DNA of 64,000 bases from Begonia masoniana (Eukaryota > Streptophyta > Magnoliopsida > Cucurbitales > Begoniaceae), in NCBI GenBank assembly GCA_022432975.1, contig CM039512.1, positions 2,404,519 through 2,468,518 on the forward strand. Reading direction: 5' to 3'. Under the pieces are notes generated by a model. The model saw nothing but the letters and a program-made list of their open reading frames with translations. It searched no databases and had not been told where the DNA came from. The first letter of the stretch is position 1. Each line of letters opens with the position of its first letter. Below, in pieces: positions 48,601 through 60,600 of the stretch. The position numbers were made by a program, and so were the translations under genes.

Positions 48601-51600
48601 TTTGGGATAATTGATAGAATATGTATAGATATTTTAGGATGTTTAATTTGTTTTTGAAAATTCTGGAACTGTTTGGTGTATAGTGTCTTAAATGATTTAG
48701 TAAACTGTATTTGTGCTGTTTTAGGTTCGGTACGGATATGCTCGAGTTTTAGAGCTATCCACGCCGTTCGTTTTTAGAAAGTCTTATCGCAATTAGAGTA
48801 TCGTGTTATTGTAAGTCTGAATTGCGTAATTAGTAGTCGATGAATAGATATAGAAGTTGATTTTCAGATTGTTATTTGATGAAGTGTTGCTCTCTGGAAT
48901 CGGATTCCAGAGAGCATATGGGATGAAAATAAAAGGGCCGTTGTGCTCTCTGGAAGTTCAGATTCCAGAGAGTACTTAGTGGGAAAGTAAAACAGAACAG
49001 AGGAGAAAAACAGGAAAGGATCGCTGCAATGTATATAGAGTGCAGAGATCGATCTCTGCAAATTGCAGAGATCGATCCCTGCAATGCATATAGCATGCAG
49101 CGATCGATCTCTGCAATTCGCAGAGATCGGTCGCTGCCTCTCTTTTGTCAGCAGGGACGGTTTTGCCCTCCCATTTAGTTAAAATTTAATTAAGTTATTA
49201 ATAACTTTTAATTGTTTTATTTAAATAAGTTTTAAGTTGTTTTTAAGTTAGGTTTCAATTCCGATTTCAATTCTGGCTTCGATTTCGGTTTAGCTTCCAC
49301 TTAAAGTTTAATTAAATTTAATAGGATAAAAAAAAAAATATATATTCGGGAAAAACGGGTACAGTTTCAGGGGTGTTACAGTTTGTAATGAAGGATTTGG
49401 GTGCTGCAAAACAAATCATTAAGATAAGGATCTTTAGGGATGAGGAGGTTTTCAAACTCTCACAAAATGAGTACGTGAAGAAGGTTCTTAACAGGTTCAA
49501 GATGCACGATACTAAGCCAGTCACTACACTGTTGGCTAGTCATTTCAGATTATTCAAAGATCAGTAACCCTCGACCGATGAAGAGAATGACTACATGGTT
49601 ACTGTTTCATATGTCTCCGTTGTTGGTAGTCTCATGTACGCGATGGTTTGCACACGACCAGACATTGCACATGATGCAATTGGAGTTGTCAGCAAGTTTA
49701 TGAGTAATCCATAAAGGAAATAATGAGAAGCCGTAAAGTGGATCTTGTGATGCTTAAAGGGAAGTGTGGATTTCACTTTATGTTTTCGAAAGTCAAACTT
49801 GGGTTTAGATGGATACGTTGATTCTGATAACGGTGGTGATGTTGACAGTAGTAAAAGCAGGACTTGTGATGACCTGGATGTGTAAGTATGTGTTTGTTGG
49901 CTACAAGAACCGGAACCCGGATGGCGATATGTCCTCGCGGGCAAACCGAAAGGTGATGGGTCGTCACAATATCACATCGCTTGGGGAAGTATGTAGAAAT
50001 GAAACATATGTAAAGAGACCATCCCAAGATAGCAAGACGCTTTTTGGGGCACGATTGGCAACAGATCCCATAAGAACTCCAAAGTTAAAAATGATTCGCC
50101 GAGGGTAGTACCAAGTTGGGTGACCTACTGGAAAGTTCTTGCCAAACAAAGCCGTGAAGAGAGGATATTGGGCTACAGTCCAATCCCCAGAGCGGACAAT
50201 ATCTTACTGGGAAATGGGGTTGTTACAAATGGTATCAGAGTCTGTACCCAACCGGAAATGTGGCCAACGAAGACGTTGGGCCCCCGAGGAGGGGTGATTG
50301 TGATGACCCGGATGTGTAAGTATGTATACGATGGCTGCACGAACCAGAACTCGGATGGCGATACGTCTGCGCGGGCGAACCGGAAGGTGACGGGTCGTAA
50401 AAAGAGAGTCGTCACAATCCCACCTCGCTTGGGGAAGTATGTGGAAATGAAACATATGTAAAGAGATCCTCCCAGGATAGCAAGACGCATTTTGGAGCAA
50501 GATTGACAACAGATCCCATAAGAACTCTGAAGTTAAAAGTGTTTCGACGAGAGTAGTACCAGGTTGGGTGACCGACTGGGAAGTTTTGTCAAACAAAGCC
50601 GTGAGGGGAGGATATTGGGCTACAGCCATATGTAAAGAGATCCTCCCAGGATAGCAAGACGCATTTTGGAGCAAGATTGACAACAGATCCCATAAGAACT
50701 CTGAAGTTAAAAGTGTTTCGACGAGAGTAGTACCAGGTTGGGTGACCGACTGGGAAGTTTTTGTCAAACAAAGCCGTGAGGGGAGGATATTGGGCTACAG
50801 CCCAATCCCCAGAGCGGACAATATCTTTCGAGACTTCAAGATGTAGGTTTCGAGACTTCAAGATGTAGTCGCTCTTTCTAGTTGTGAAGCTGAGTATATT
50901 ACGTTGACAGAAGCCGCGAAGGAGATGATGTGGTTGCAGCCTTTCTTACACGAGTTAGGCAAAAACTACGATGGGAGTGTATTGCATTGTGACAGCCAAA
51001 GTGCCATCCATTTGACAAAGACAAAGCATATACAAGTGCGTTATCACTACATCAGATCCACCTTAGAAGATAGAGTACTAGCGCTTGAGAAAATCACCAG
51101 GAGTCAGAATCCAGCTGATATGTTAACAAAAGCTGTGACGAGTGAGAAGCTGAAATTGTGCACAACTTTTGTCGAACTTCTTGGATGAGATATTGAAATG
51201 AAGCCGCTACAAATGGAGATATGATGCGATTAGTCTCCAAGTGGGAGATTGTTGAATTATGGAACCTATTCTAGTACTGGAGGTATTTTGGTCATATTTA
51301 CCTTGTTATTTCGTAGCTCTAATTCGTCTAATATATAAAGACGTATTTACGTTATTGAAGTGTGAGTGTGAGCGTGAGAAGCAAAAACTGTTGTAACTCG
51401 TTTTTGTTCTCAGTGAAATCTATCAGCGGCCAGTGGACGTATCTCTCACAACGAGAGTGAACCATAATAAATCTGTGTATTTTTTTTTCGTATTTTCTCG
51501 ATCGTTCTTTATCGGTTGGATTAGGGCATCTAATCCTAACAATTTCTTCTCCATAATTCATCATTTTCTCGGTTGACATCTGATTCGCTAAAATCGAATC

Positions 51601-54600
51601 TTTGAGTCCTCTGATTTCATCGCTCCTCGATAATCATCGTTGTTATCATCTACGGAAAATTACAAAGGAGTTTTTTGTCTCAACGAGTTTGTGATCAATT
51701 CTATCACACCGTTGATTAAACCTATCGATCCACCAATCATCGTAGGTGATTCGTTCTCCACTAGAACCGTCTTAAACATCAACTTGAGGTGAAAATCTTT
51801 GCTATGATACCAATTTGGTACAACGAAAGTTTTGTTTCATAATCGAAATAGAAAAATAGAATAACATCAAAGAAATAACTCTCAAAATAAGAAAAACTAT
51901 ATTCATTATCAAAAATCTCTTCAAAGATTATAAGTGAATCTTTAAATAGACTTAGAAAGCAATCACTTATGAAAATAATCTAACATTAAAAAATAACTAA
52001 TAAGGAAATAAATTATTTATTAAAGGAAAATAAATATCATATAATAAGAAATAATTAATTATAGAATCTTGTCCTGCATCAATAGCATTTACAAATGAAT
52101 AATTCTTTCAAGTATAGATGAAAGAGAACTAACCTTCTTTTCTTAATCTTATGAACCTCTGAAACTCGGTTCGAGGAGCTTCATCGTATGCCATCTCATC
52201 ACGTTGTTCATAGGTCCCTACCTGCACATGCCGCCTGAAACATTTAGTATGAAAGAATTCACATCAGGCATACAAGAAAAAAAATCATACTACATACAGC
52301 TGGAAGATCAGATATAGCATCCTCTAGCAAAAGCTTTCTTTTCAACTTGACTTTATGGCCTTCGTCATAAGCAACAGTGTTTGTCTACGTTCATTTCATG
52401 CAAATAACCTTTGACTTTAGAAATGATTATTGGATTATTGGCATAAAGAATAAAACTTATAGTATACCTCAAACTCCACGATAACACCACCCCTTAAAAC
52501 TACATCATGGGTAGGCAATGGATATTGGGGCAACTTCTGTAAAAGCAGAACCGTTTGTTAGCTTGAGCAAAGTCACACCTAAAAGATTTGTATCTACCTC
52601 TTCAGGTTTAGCCCCCCACAAGAAAACACGCAGACGGAATTGTGGAAGTCCATATGAACCTGCAGCCATTATGCCCATTCGAACTTGATAGTTCATCGCC
52701 ACCAAACGACTCAGTGCATACCGTCCTAGATATCCATGGGCAAACTTCAAGATATCAACCACATTCTCCATCAAAACAAATTTTGGCTTAAGATACTCCA
52801 CTAAGTCCATAAAAACAAGAAGCTGTTTGTTTTTTTCATCTTCCAAGGGGCTTTCTTTGTTCCTGAAGCGGTTAAATCCACTAACACCTTGGCAAGGAGG
52901 TCCTCCACATATGACGTGAACATCACCCTACAATTATGATAATAAAAACAAATATCAGCATAATAATCTTAGCAATGAGTATAAGTAAATCCTTTGACGA
53001 AAGCAGAATAAACTTACAGGTAAAGGCAAGATCTTTGATTTGTAACCATTTGTTACAAAGTCCTTAATAGTTTCTCCACAATTTCTATTCAAGCAAAAAG
53101 GAACATAAATTTTATTAATTATAGCTTGATCTTCGACCAGCAACAGAAGTACGGAGGATATAAAGCAACACGATGTTTCAGTAGCTTACGTCAACCCCTC
53201 AATTGGCTCCCAAGTGTCTTCATTGGCTCCATAACCCTTCCACCGAACCTACATATGGAGTAATACTAGCAATCATATATACTGGGAAAATTAAAAGCTC
53301 AAGACGCCTTTATGTCTGTATTTTATTTATTTCAGCAGTTCAACATGTGTGATATCACGAACTAAAATATGAAACCTTATAACTTAATTAGCAAGAGAAC
53401 TATTACCACTATTTATGAAAATCAATGACCCAATTATTGAAAACGAAATTCTAGCTCATTCGTAATGCAAGCTAATAAACGTGCAGATCACAAGCAATGT
53501 ATAAAAGTGATGATATGTAGCAGCTAACCGAAAAATTGTACAAAAATTTAGCCAAGCACGGTTAATGGATGCATTAGAAGCAATAATAACTGGAACAAAA
53601 ATAATGATTTATCTTGTTTACAAAAGAACTTCACAAGTAAAAAAAGTAATATGACAGCTGAGTGTGCAGCATAATATGCTAATAGAAATTCAGTTAGCTT
53701 AACTTAAACTCCTAACATTGCTCATGAATCAATATAAAGTATACGCTTTCTAAGTATGAGTTTGTGATGACCCGAATGTGTACGTATGAGTACGACTGCG
53801 GGACAAACCTCGGATTGCGGGATGGATTCCGGACTCGAGTGTAGGCCGATCTCGGGTCATAAAGAGAGAGTTGTTACAATCCCACATCGCTTGGGGAAGT
53901 ATATGGAAATGAAATATATGTAGAAAACCCTTCCAAGATAGTAAGACGCGTTTTAGAATACAATTAACAACGGATCCTATAAGAACTCTGAAGTTAAAAG
54001 TGCTTCGATGAGAGTAGTACCAGGTTGGGTGACTAACTGGGAAGTCCTCACCAAACAAAGCCGTGAGAGGAAGATATTGGGCTACAACCCAATCCCTATA
54101 GCGGACAATATCTTACTGAAAAAAATAAGTCCTTACAAATTGTAACAGATCCTGTACCCAACCTGAAATGTGGTCAATGAGGACGTTGGGCCCCTAGGGG
54201 GAGGGGTGATTGTGATGACCTGGATGTGTATGTATGAGTACGACTGCGGGGCAAACCTCGGGTTGCGGAGTGAATCTCAGACTCGAGTGTAAGCGAATCC
54301 CAAGTCGTCACAATCCCACATCGCTTGGGAAAGTATATGAAAATGAAACATATATAAGGAAACCTTCCCAAAGATAGTAAGACGTGTTTTGGAACACAAT
54401 TGGCAACGAATCCCATAAGAACTCTAAAGTTAAAAGTACTTCGGTGAGAGTAGTACCAGGTTGGGCGACTGACTGGAAAGTATTCGTCAAACAAAGCCGT
54501 GAGAGGAGGATATTGGGCTACGGCCCAATCCCAATCCCCAGAGCGGACAATATCTTACTGAGAAAAAAGGGTCGTTACAGAGTTTCTTAGTGCTCATTTG

Positions 54601-57600
54601 AATCCTTTATTCTACTTACGTGCAACTAGACTTTACAAGCAGAATGTCGTAGCATGTGTTGTCACAATTCCTTTATTATCATTTACAGCCACAACTATAT
54701 TATTTCTAATAATTAAATAATTTTTGGACACTGAAGTGAAATATAAAGGAAGTTCACTCTAAGCTTGTTCCAACATTAAATACCTTAAGATACAAGCCAC
54801 GCTTTTGATTCTCTTTGGGGTCACCAAAACATATTGCAAGTATTTTTCCAACCTCAAATATTTTTGAATCATCTTTAATATCGTCATCACTTTCTGTATC
54901 ATTGTCATTATCTTCCTCATCTTCAACATTAAAGAGATCAAAAAATTTTCCCTGTTGCTCATGACTTTTTATCAAGGAAAAATACTGACATAGCTGTTCC
55001 CACTCTTTTAGCAATGCTAGAAAATCTTCAGCCGACTCATTTCTAACCTGATTTCCATAAATAGCTTTATTGTTAAATATAAACTGGTAGAAAATCCATC
55101 AAATAGATTTAGTAAAAGAGATACCTCGGTCTCAGGATGGTTTTGCTGTAAACTTTTACATGCATGTTCATTCAAATCAACTGCCCATCGCTATGAAAAA
55201 CAAAAAGGGGAATCGACTTATTTCCAAAGAAATACAGGCCAAAAAAACAAAGCTAAATAAACATTTCTCAGGCTGCAGGGCTAGTGGTAGAAAATGATTT
55301 ACTTACAGTGACAAGATTCACGCCAGAGAAATTAGCACCGAGACACAAGCCAGTAGACATTGCACCACAACCTGAATATAAATCTAGCAATGTGACATCA
55401 TGCTTATGTTGATCTGCAATCTTGCTAACATCCCTAACTCCAGAGTTCACTTCAGATGTTCCATTCATATCAACCTCAGAGGAAATTGTTGATGATGTCT
55501 CACTAACAACTCGTTTATTGTCTATAGAGTAAAAAATAAAATTTATTATAACGTAACATCCAAGTTACAATCCAAGAATAGGATCCCAGTTATACATAGA
55601 GAAAAATGATTACCGAGAGGCAGTTTAGTAAATGAGGAATATGGAAGCATGTATAACATATCACAATAGTAATCACAAACAGGCGGGGATTTCTTTGCAT
55701 TCAAGTCAGCCTGAAATAAAAACAATTATTACACCACTATACACAGAAATTTGAACAAGTGAATCAAAAAGTATGCCCCAGTACGTTTAATGGCAGTTTA
55801 GCTATATTCAGTTTTTTTATCAGACACTCCAATGGGTTGTCATCTTTAATTTCTGAGAAGAAAACACGCTTGCTGTCGATATGATGAGCATGCTCTTTAA
55901 TGACCTAAAATATGATAAACAAGTTACATATCTCAAAAATAAAAACATTTCAAAATAAATAAAAGGACCTTATGATATTTATCTTACAGTATCTCTAGCT
56001 CTATAATACCACTGCGCTGTGAAATATAGTTTCCCATCTATTGCTTCAAACATTTCAATGATCTTGCAAATGTAATCATCTTCCCCTTCTCCGGCCTACA
56101 AGAATTATATTTAAGAGAAAATTCACATCACAACCAAAAAAATAACCACGTGGATAAATAAAAATAAGGTTTTTCATAACAAAAGGAAAAAAAATTGTCC
56201 TAAATAGGTCATGTATACTCATAAATAGCAATGCAAAACCACATCATCATGCCTGGATAGTGTTATAATTTCCCACCTCGCACTTCACTCGACACTCCCA
56301 CCGGTCAGAACCTTCTACCGAGGAACCATAACATGGTAGGACCCATACCCTACCAACAATATGATTCAATCTCCAATAATTTCATTATGGAGTGATTCAA
56401 ACTTTGCATCTCTCCTTTGTGGGAAGAGATCCTTTTTATGTTATAGTTTCTCGCATCACACTTCACTTGGTGACACTTCACTCGGCCCTCTTATCGATCA
56501 AAACTTTCGATTGGGGAGCCATAATATGGTGGGATCCATATCCCCCCAGAAACAGGGTTCAATCCCTAATAACTTCACCATGGGGGATTCAAACCTTGTA
56601 TCTCTTCTTTGTGAAGAGAGATCATTTAACCAAGTGTGTTTTGTTGGTGGGGTATGGGTTCCACCATATTATGGCTCCCCGGTCGAGGGTTCTGACTCAC
56701 AAGAGAGCCGAGTGAAGTATCATCAAGTGAAATGTGATGTGAGAAACCATAAAAGATAGATTTCAAAATTTTCTACCCTCTGTGGATATTACGTCTAAAA
56801 AAATCACAATTTTATCAAACTCAATAATTGAGTAGTACTACTGAGGAAAGTTACACTATTGGACAATAATGTAATTCATTTTTGCACCTACTGCAGAGCA
56901 GTTTTCCCATTTTGTGCTAGAATGACATCTACTTTGAGAAAACCTTCGATAACAATCGATCTTATAGTCATCTATAATAATTTGATTGAAACATTGATAG
57001 CCATCATTGTTGATAAAACCAAAGTCTGACGCCAAAAAGGGGAAAGACATAAGAGGTAAAAGACTAGTCAATCAATATCAACAAAATACATATAGCAACG
57101 ACCGAAACTAGTAGCATTCTAGTTAGTAGCACCATAGAAAATTTAAAATCTAAAACATTTTAGAATTTGAGATTAGCATCATCGATTCTCACCTTCACAT
57201 GTGCATCATTATGTAGATCATACAGGATCTCATCATCAACCTTTGCTTGCACATAATGGAACTTCGCTTGGATTATTTCATCAGAGTCATCTCTGCAGTG
57301 CAAAATAAAAAACTAAAAACTTCTATTGTGGAAAGTAAACATATTTAATTAATATCTATGACAATCATACAATTCTTTACCAGTACCAAACTTATTTATT
57401 CCAAATTTATATAACAGCTCCAAAAAAAGTTGAAAAGCTCCATTTTAATCACACATCCAGTATAAAGGCTTTCTTAATCGCCTTGTAGATACTGTAATCG
57501 CACATAAAAACGGAAAAATCATCAAAAAGTAACTCACTCACTTTACCTTTGTGTTTGAGCAACTTTCTTCTGTGCCTAGAAGGAAATATAAGCATATTAG

Positions 57601-60600
57601 TTTCACAGTAAAACATCACAAAAATGGAATATGGCTGTAAACTATTGTCAATCAAACTTCTTTTCCTCGGACTAATATAATCTATGAAAAGGACTTTATA
57701 ACGTTTTGGTTCATGAAGATTAAGATGATTGAATTGTAATATGTTGGTAAGTATCATCATGTTTAACTTAGGTGTTGAAAATCGAACGATAACTAGAAAA
57801 AAATACATAAAACAAAGACATCAAGATTTATGTGGAAGATCTTTTCGGAAAAACCACGGAAGAAGAAAAATTCACTTGAAAATTAAGATACAAGTAAGTT
57901 ATGCAACTTAAGCAACAATAAATGAGGCTGACCCAACCCAACTAGAATCTGAATCACACCAAGCCTAACAATCTCTATATTGACGCGAATTTCAAGTAAG
58001 AAATCCAATGCAAGCTTCTCGGCTTGATTCAAAGCAAATCTAGAATACTGAACTCTAACAATTTCAATTTTTGAAGAAATTTTGATGCAAAGAAACCCAT
58101 GACATGCCATTTCATCGATTGATACCGATCAAATTTAAGCGTCACTTAAACTTGAGAGACATAATAGAGAAGAAATTACATCTCTTCCTCGATGTTATCT
58201 CTAAGTTATTAGAGTTATCACAGCAAACTATATTTGAACATGTTAAAAACTCTTCATTGATATATATACCCTCGAACACATTCAATGGATAATCCACTGA
58301 ATTAGTTTCATCGTATTGCCTTGGAGCTTTAATCTTCCACTTAATTTTGTGTTTTGAGATATCACTCTAAAGTGAGATTGAAACTGGTGATGATGTGGTG
58401 ACGACCTCACCATGAAAATTTCTAACATTGGCTCTGATGTAGACTCAAATCTCAACTTAAAATTCACCCGAGAGCCTAACCTCTTCTGAGTCTTTTCAAA
58501 TGATCCTTTAAAAGATGAATTCACAAACTTCTCAACCTTATTACCTGTAATTGTAAAACCCTGCACCACATACAAATTTTCAGATTTTCTATGTCTGTTA
58601 ACCATAACGAGAGCATCCTTACTGATCTTCACAACTCCACTTACAACGTTGAACTTTTTTTAATCTAAATTACTTGATGAGATCAGATTCTTCTATAACT
58701 TAGGAACATGTCTCACGTTACTCAATTCCTCACACCTCTATTAAACATTCTCATTCCTTTACTAATCTTCACAATTCCACTTACAGTGTTGTACTTATAT
58801 CTTTTTTAATACAGATTACTCAATGAGATCAAATTCTTATATAACTCGGAAACATGTCTCACATTACCCAGTATCATCACAACTCTATCAAACATTTTGA
58901 TTATGACGAATCAACATCAACAATCTTACAAGGTATGTTGTTACCCATTAACGCAACGCCTTCTGAAACAGTCTCATATGTCGTGTTTGACTTTGAGTTT
59001 CTCTTTGCATAACTAGAAGATCCTCGTCACTATAATTTTCTTCTTATGTGACAACATCTTCATCGTACGTTATCAGTTATTTTTCCTTCTCAACAACTTA
59101 ACATTCTACAATTTCCGCCACTCAGATTTAATGATCTCCTTCTTTTAACATAAGTAACAAGTTCTATCACAATTCATTGACTTTGATCTGCCCTTCAAAC
59201 ACTATTTGACTTTCTTGTTCTACCCCAAATGATAGGTCTCTCTTTGCGAGACTCAGATCCAACAACAATATACTTCATATTTTCTTTTAATAAAAAGGCA
59301 CCATAAACCTTTTCCAGAGTTAAAATATCCCGACTATTCAAAATAGTCTCTTTGAAAGCACCATACGAAGCAAACAACGAACACAGTAGAATCAATCACA
59401 AATCTTTCTCACCGTACTTGCATCACAAAGTCTCCAAATCTGAAACTTATACCTTGTATGCAGTCAATTGTTCTTTTACCGAATTACCTTTCATCATTTT
59501 ATGAGAATATAAACTCTGTTTCAAATGCAACTTACTCGTTAGAGTTTTCTTCGTATACAGCTGCTCCAGTTTTAGCCATAAATCAATAGCAATTTTTTGT
59601 TCAGAACATCCTGCAACAGGGGTGGAGAAGCTTCTTCTTCTCTATTGAATAACACAGCAGCGACACATAAAAGGAAATTAAAAAATTTTGTTTCTCTATT
59701 TTATTTTTTTTTCCAAAAATTGCAAAAAATTTCGCAAAAATTGCAAACTTCAAAATGTTTGATTCCTCTGATAAATCAATACACGATTTTCATAAACCTT
59801 TAATGTCGCTCTGATACCATTTGTTGAAAATCAAATGATAACTAGAAAAAAAAAAAACTCATAAAACACGGACATTGAGATTTTCATAGAAAATTCTTTT
59901 AGGAAAAACGACCGACATATAAGAAATTCTCTGTGTTAAATCAATATACAAGTGAATTTTGCAACTCAAGCTACAATATATAGATTATCTTAAAAACACT
60001 AATATTAAATATGAGTCAGACTCGACCTAACTAGAATTCGAGTCACATCGAACTCTAACATTAATTTATGTTAAATATTTTTTTATTATCACATTATGAA
60101 CATGGTTGGTATATTAAGCCAAGTCGTGAGATTATGGAGTCACAGTGTAATGGAGATGCATAAATGAATGAGAGGTTTATGGAGTCACAATCTCTACTTT
60201 TTTGTCCTAACACTAAATAAACCTGAATAAACTGACCCACCAAAAAAAAAAAAACAAGACTGATGAGAAGTACCTTCTCCTTGTACCGATGGGGCCAGCG
60301 TTGCCTGGCTTCCAGGACAGGAACAGGATCCCCTGTAAACCTTGCATTAGGCTCCTCGTCGCTTTCTTTCCTAGACTTTAACTGTTTGGAAGAGGAAACT
60401 ACTTTTGGCAAAGGAGAATCAGAAGCTCCTCCAGCCAATTGACTGTCCTTTTCCAGCTCCTCTTTCTTTAGTCCCTTGGAAGGAGTATAGATCACTGCAG
60501 GCTCCTTGTTGCTTTCTTTTTTACTTTTCAATTTCTTAGAAGAAGAAGAAACTCTAGGTGAAGAAGAAGGAGAAGCTTCCACGTGCATTTGAATTTCGTT

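Larger units (their letters stand above)
38563..51541 (+). mobile_element. Ty1/copia retrotransposon, plus strand, broken by three nested insertions
   Basis: The 3' LTR is 51250-51541 (TGTTGAATTATG to CTAACA). The 5' LTR is truncated: only about 38563-38754 aligns with it. The primer-binding site TGGTATCAGAGC is at 38757-38768 and a polypurine tract ends at 51249. The internal region encodes gag, protease, integrase, reverse transcriptase and RNase H in copia order, with stops and frameshifts. It is interrupted at 40811-42705, 44310-49380 and 49865-50828. Confidence 0.9.
37123..52081 (-). mobile_element. Outer LTR retrotransposon filling intron 15, minus strand, heavily deleted
   Basis: Diverged direct repeats at 37123-37390 and 51816-52081 start TGGT and end CATCA on the plus strand. 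Just left of the upper repeat, in minus-strand sense, is a primer-binding-like TGGTATCATAGC. Just right of the lower repeat, in minus-strand sense, is a coding tail (LEDEFFLRE) and a purine-rich AAGAGAAGGAG, as in Ty3/gypsy 3' ends. The internal region kept is about 37391-38562 and 51542-51815, without recognisable pol. A copia element occupies the rest. No matching target duplication was seen. Confidence 0.7.
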
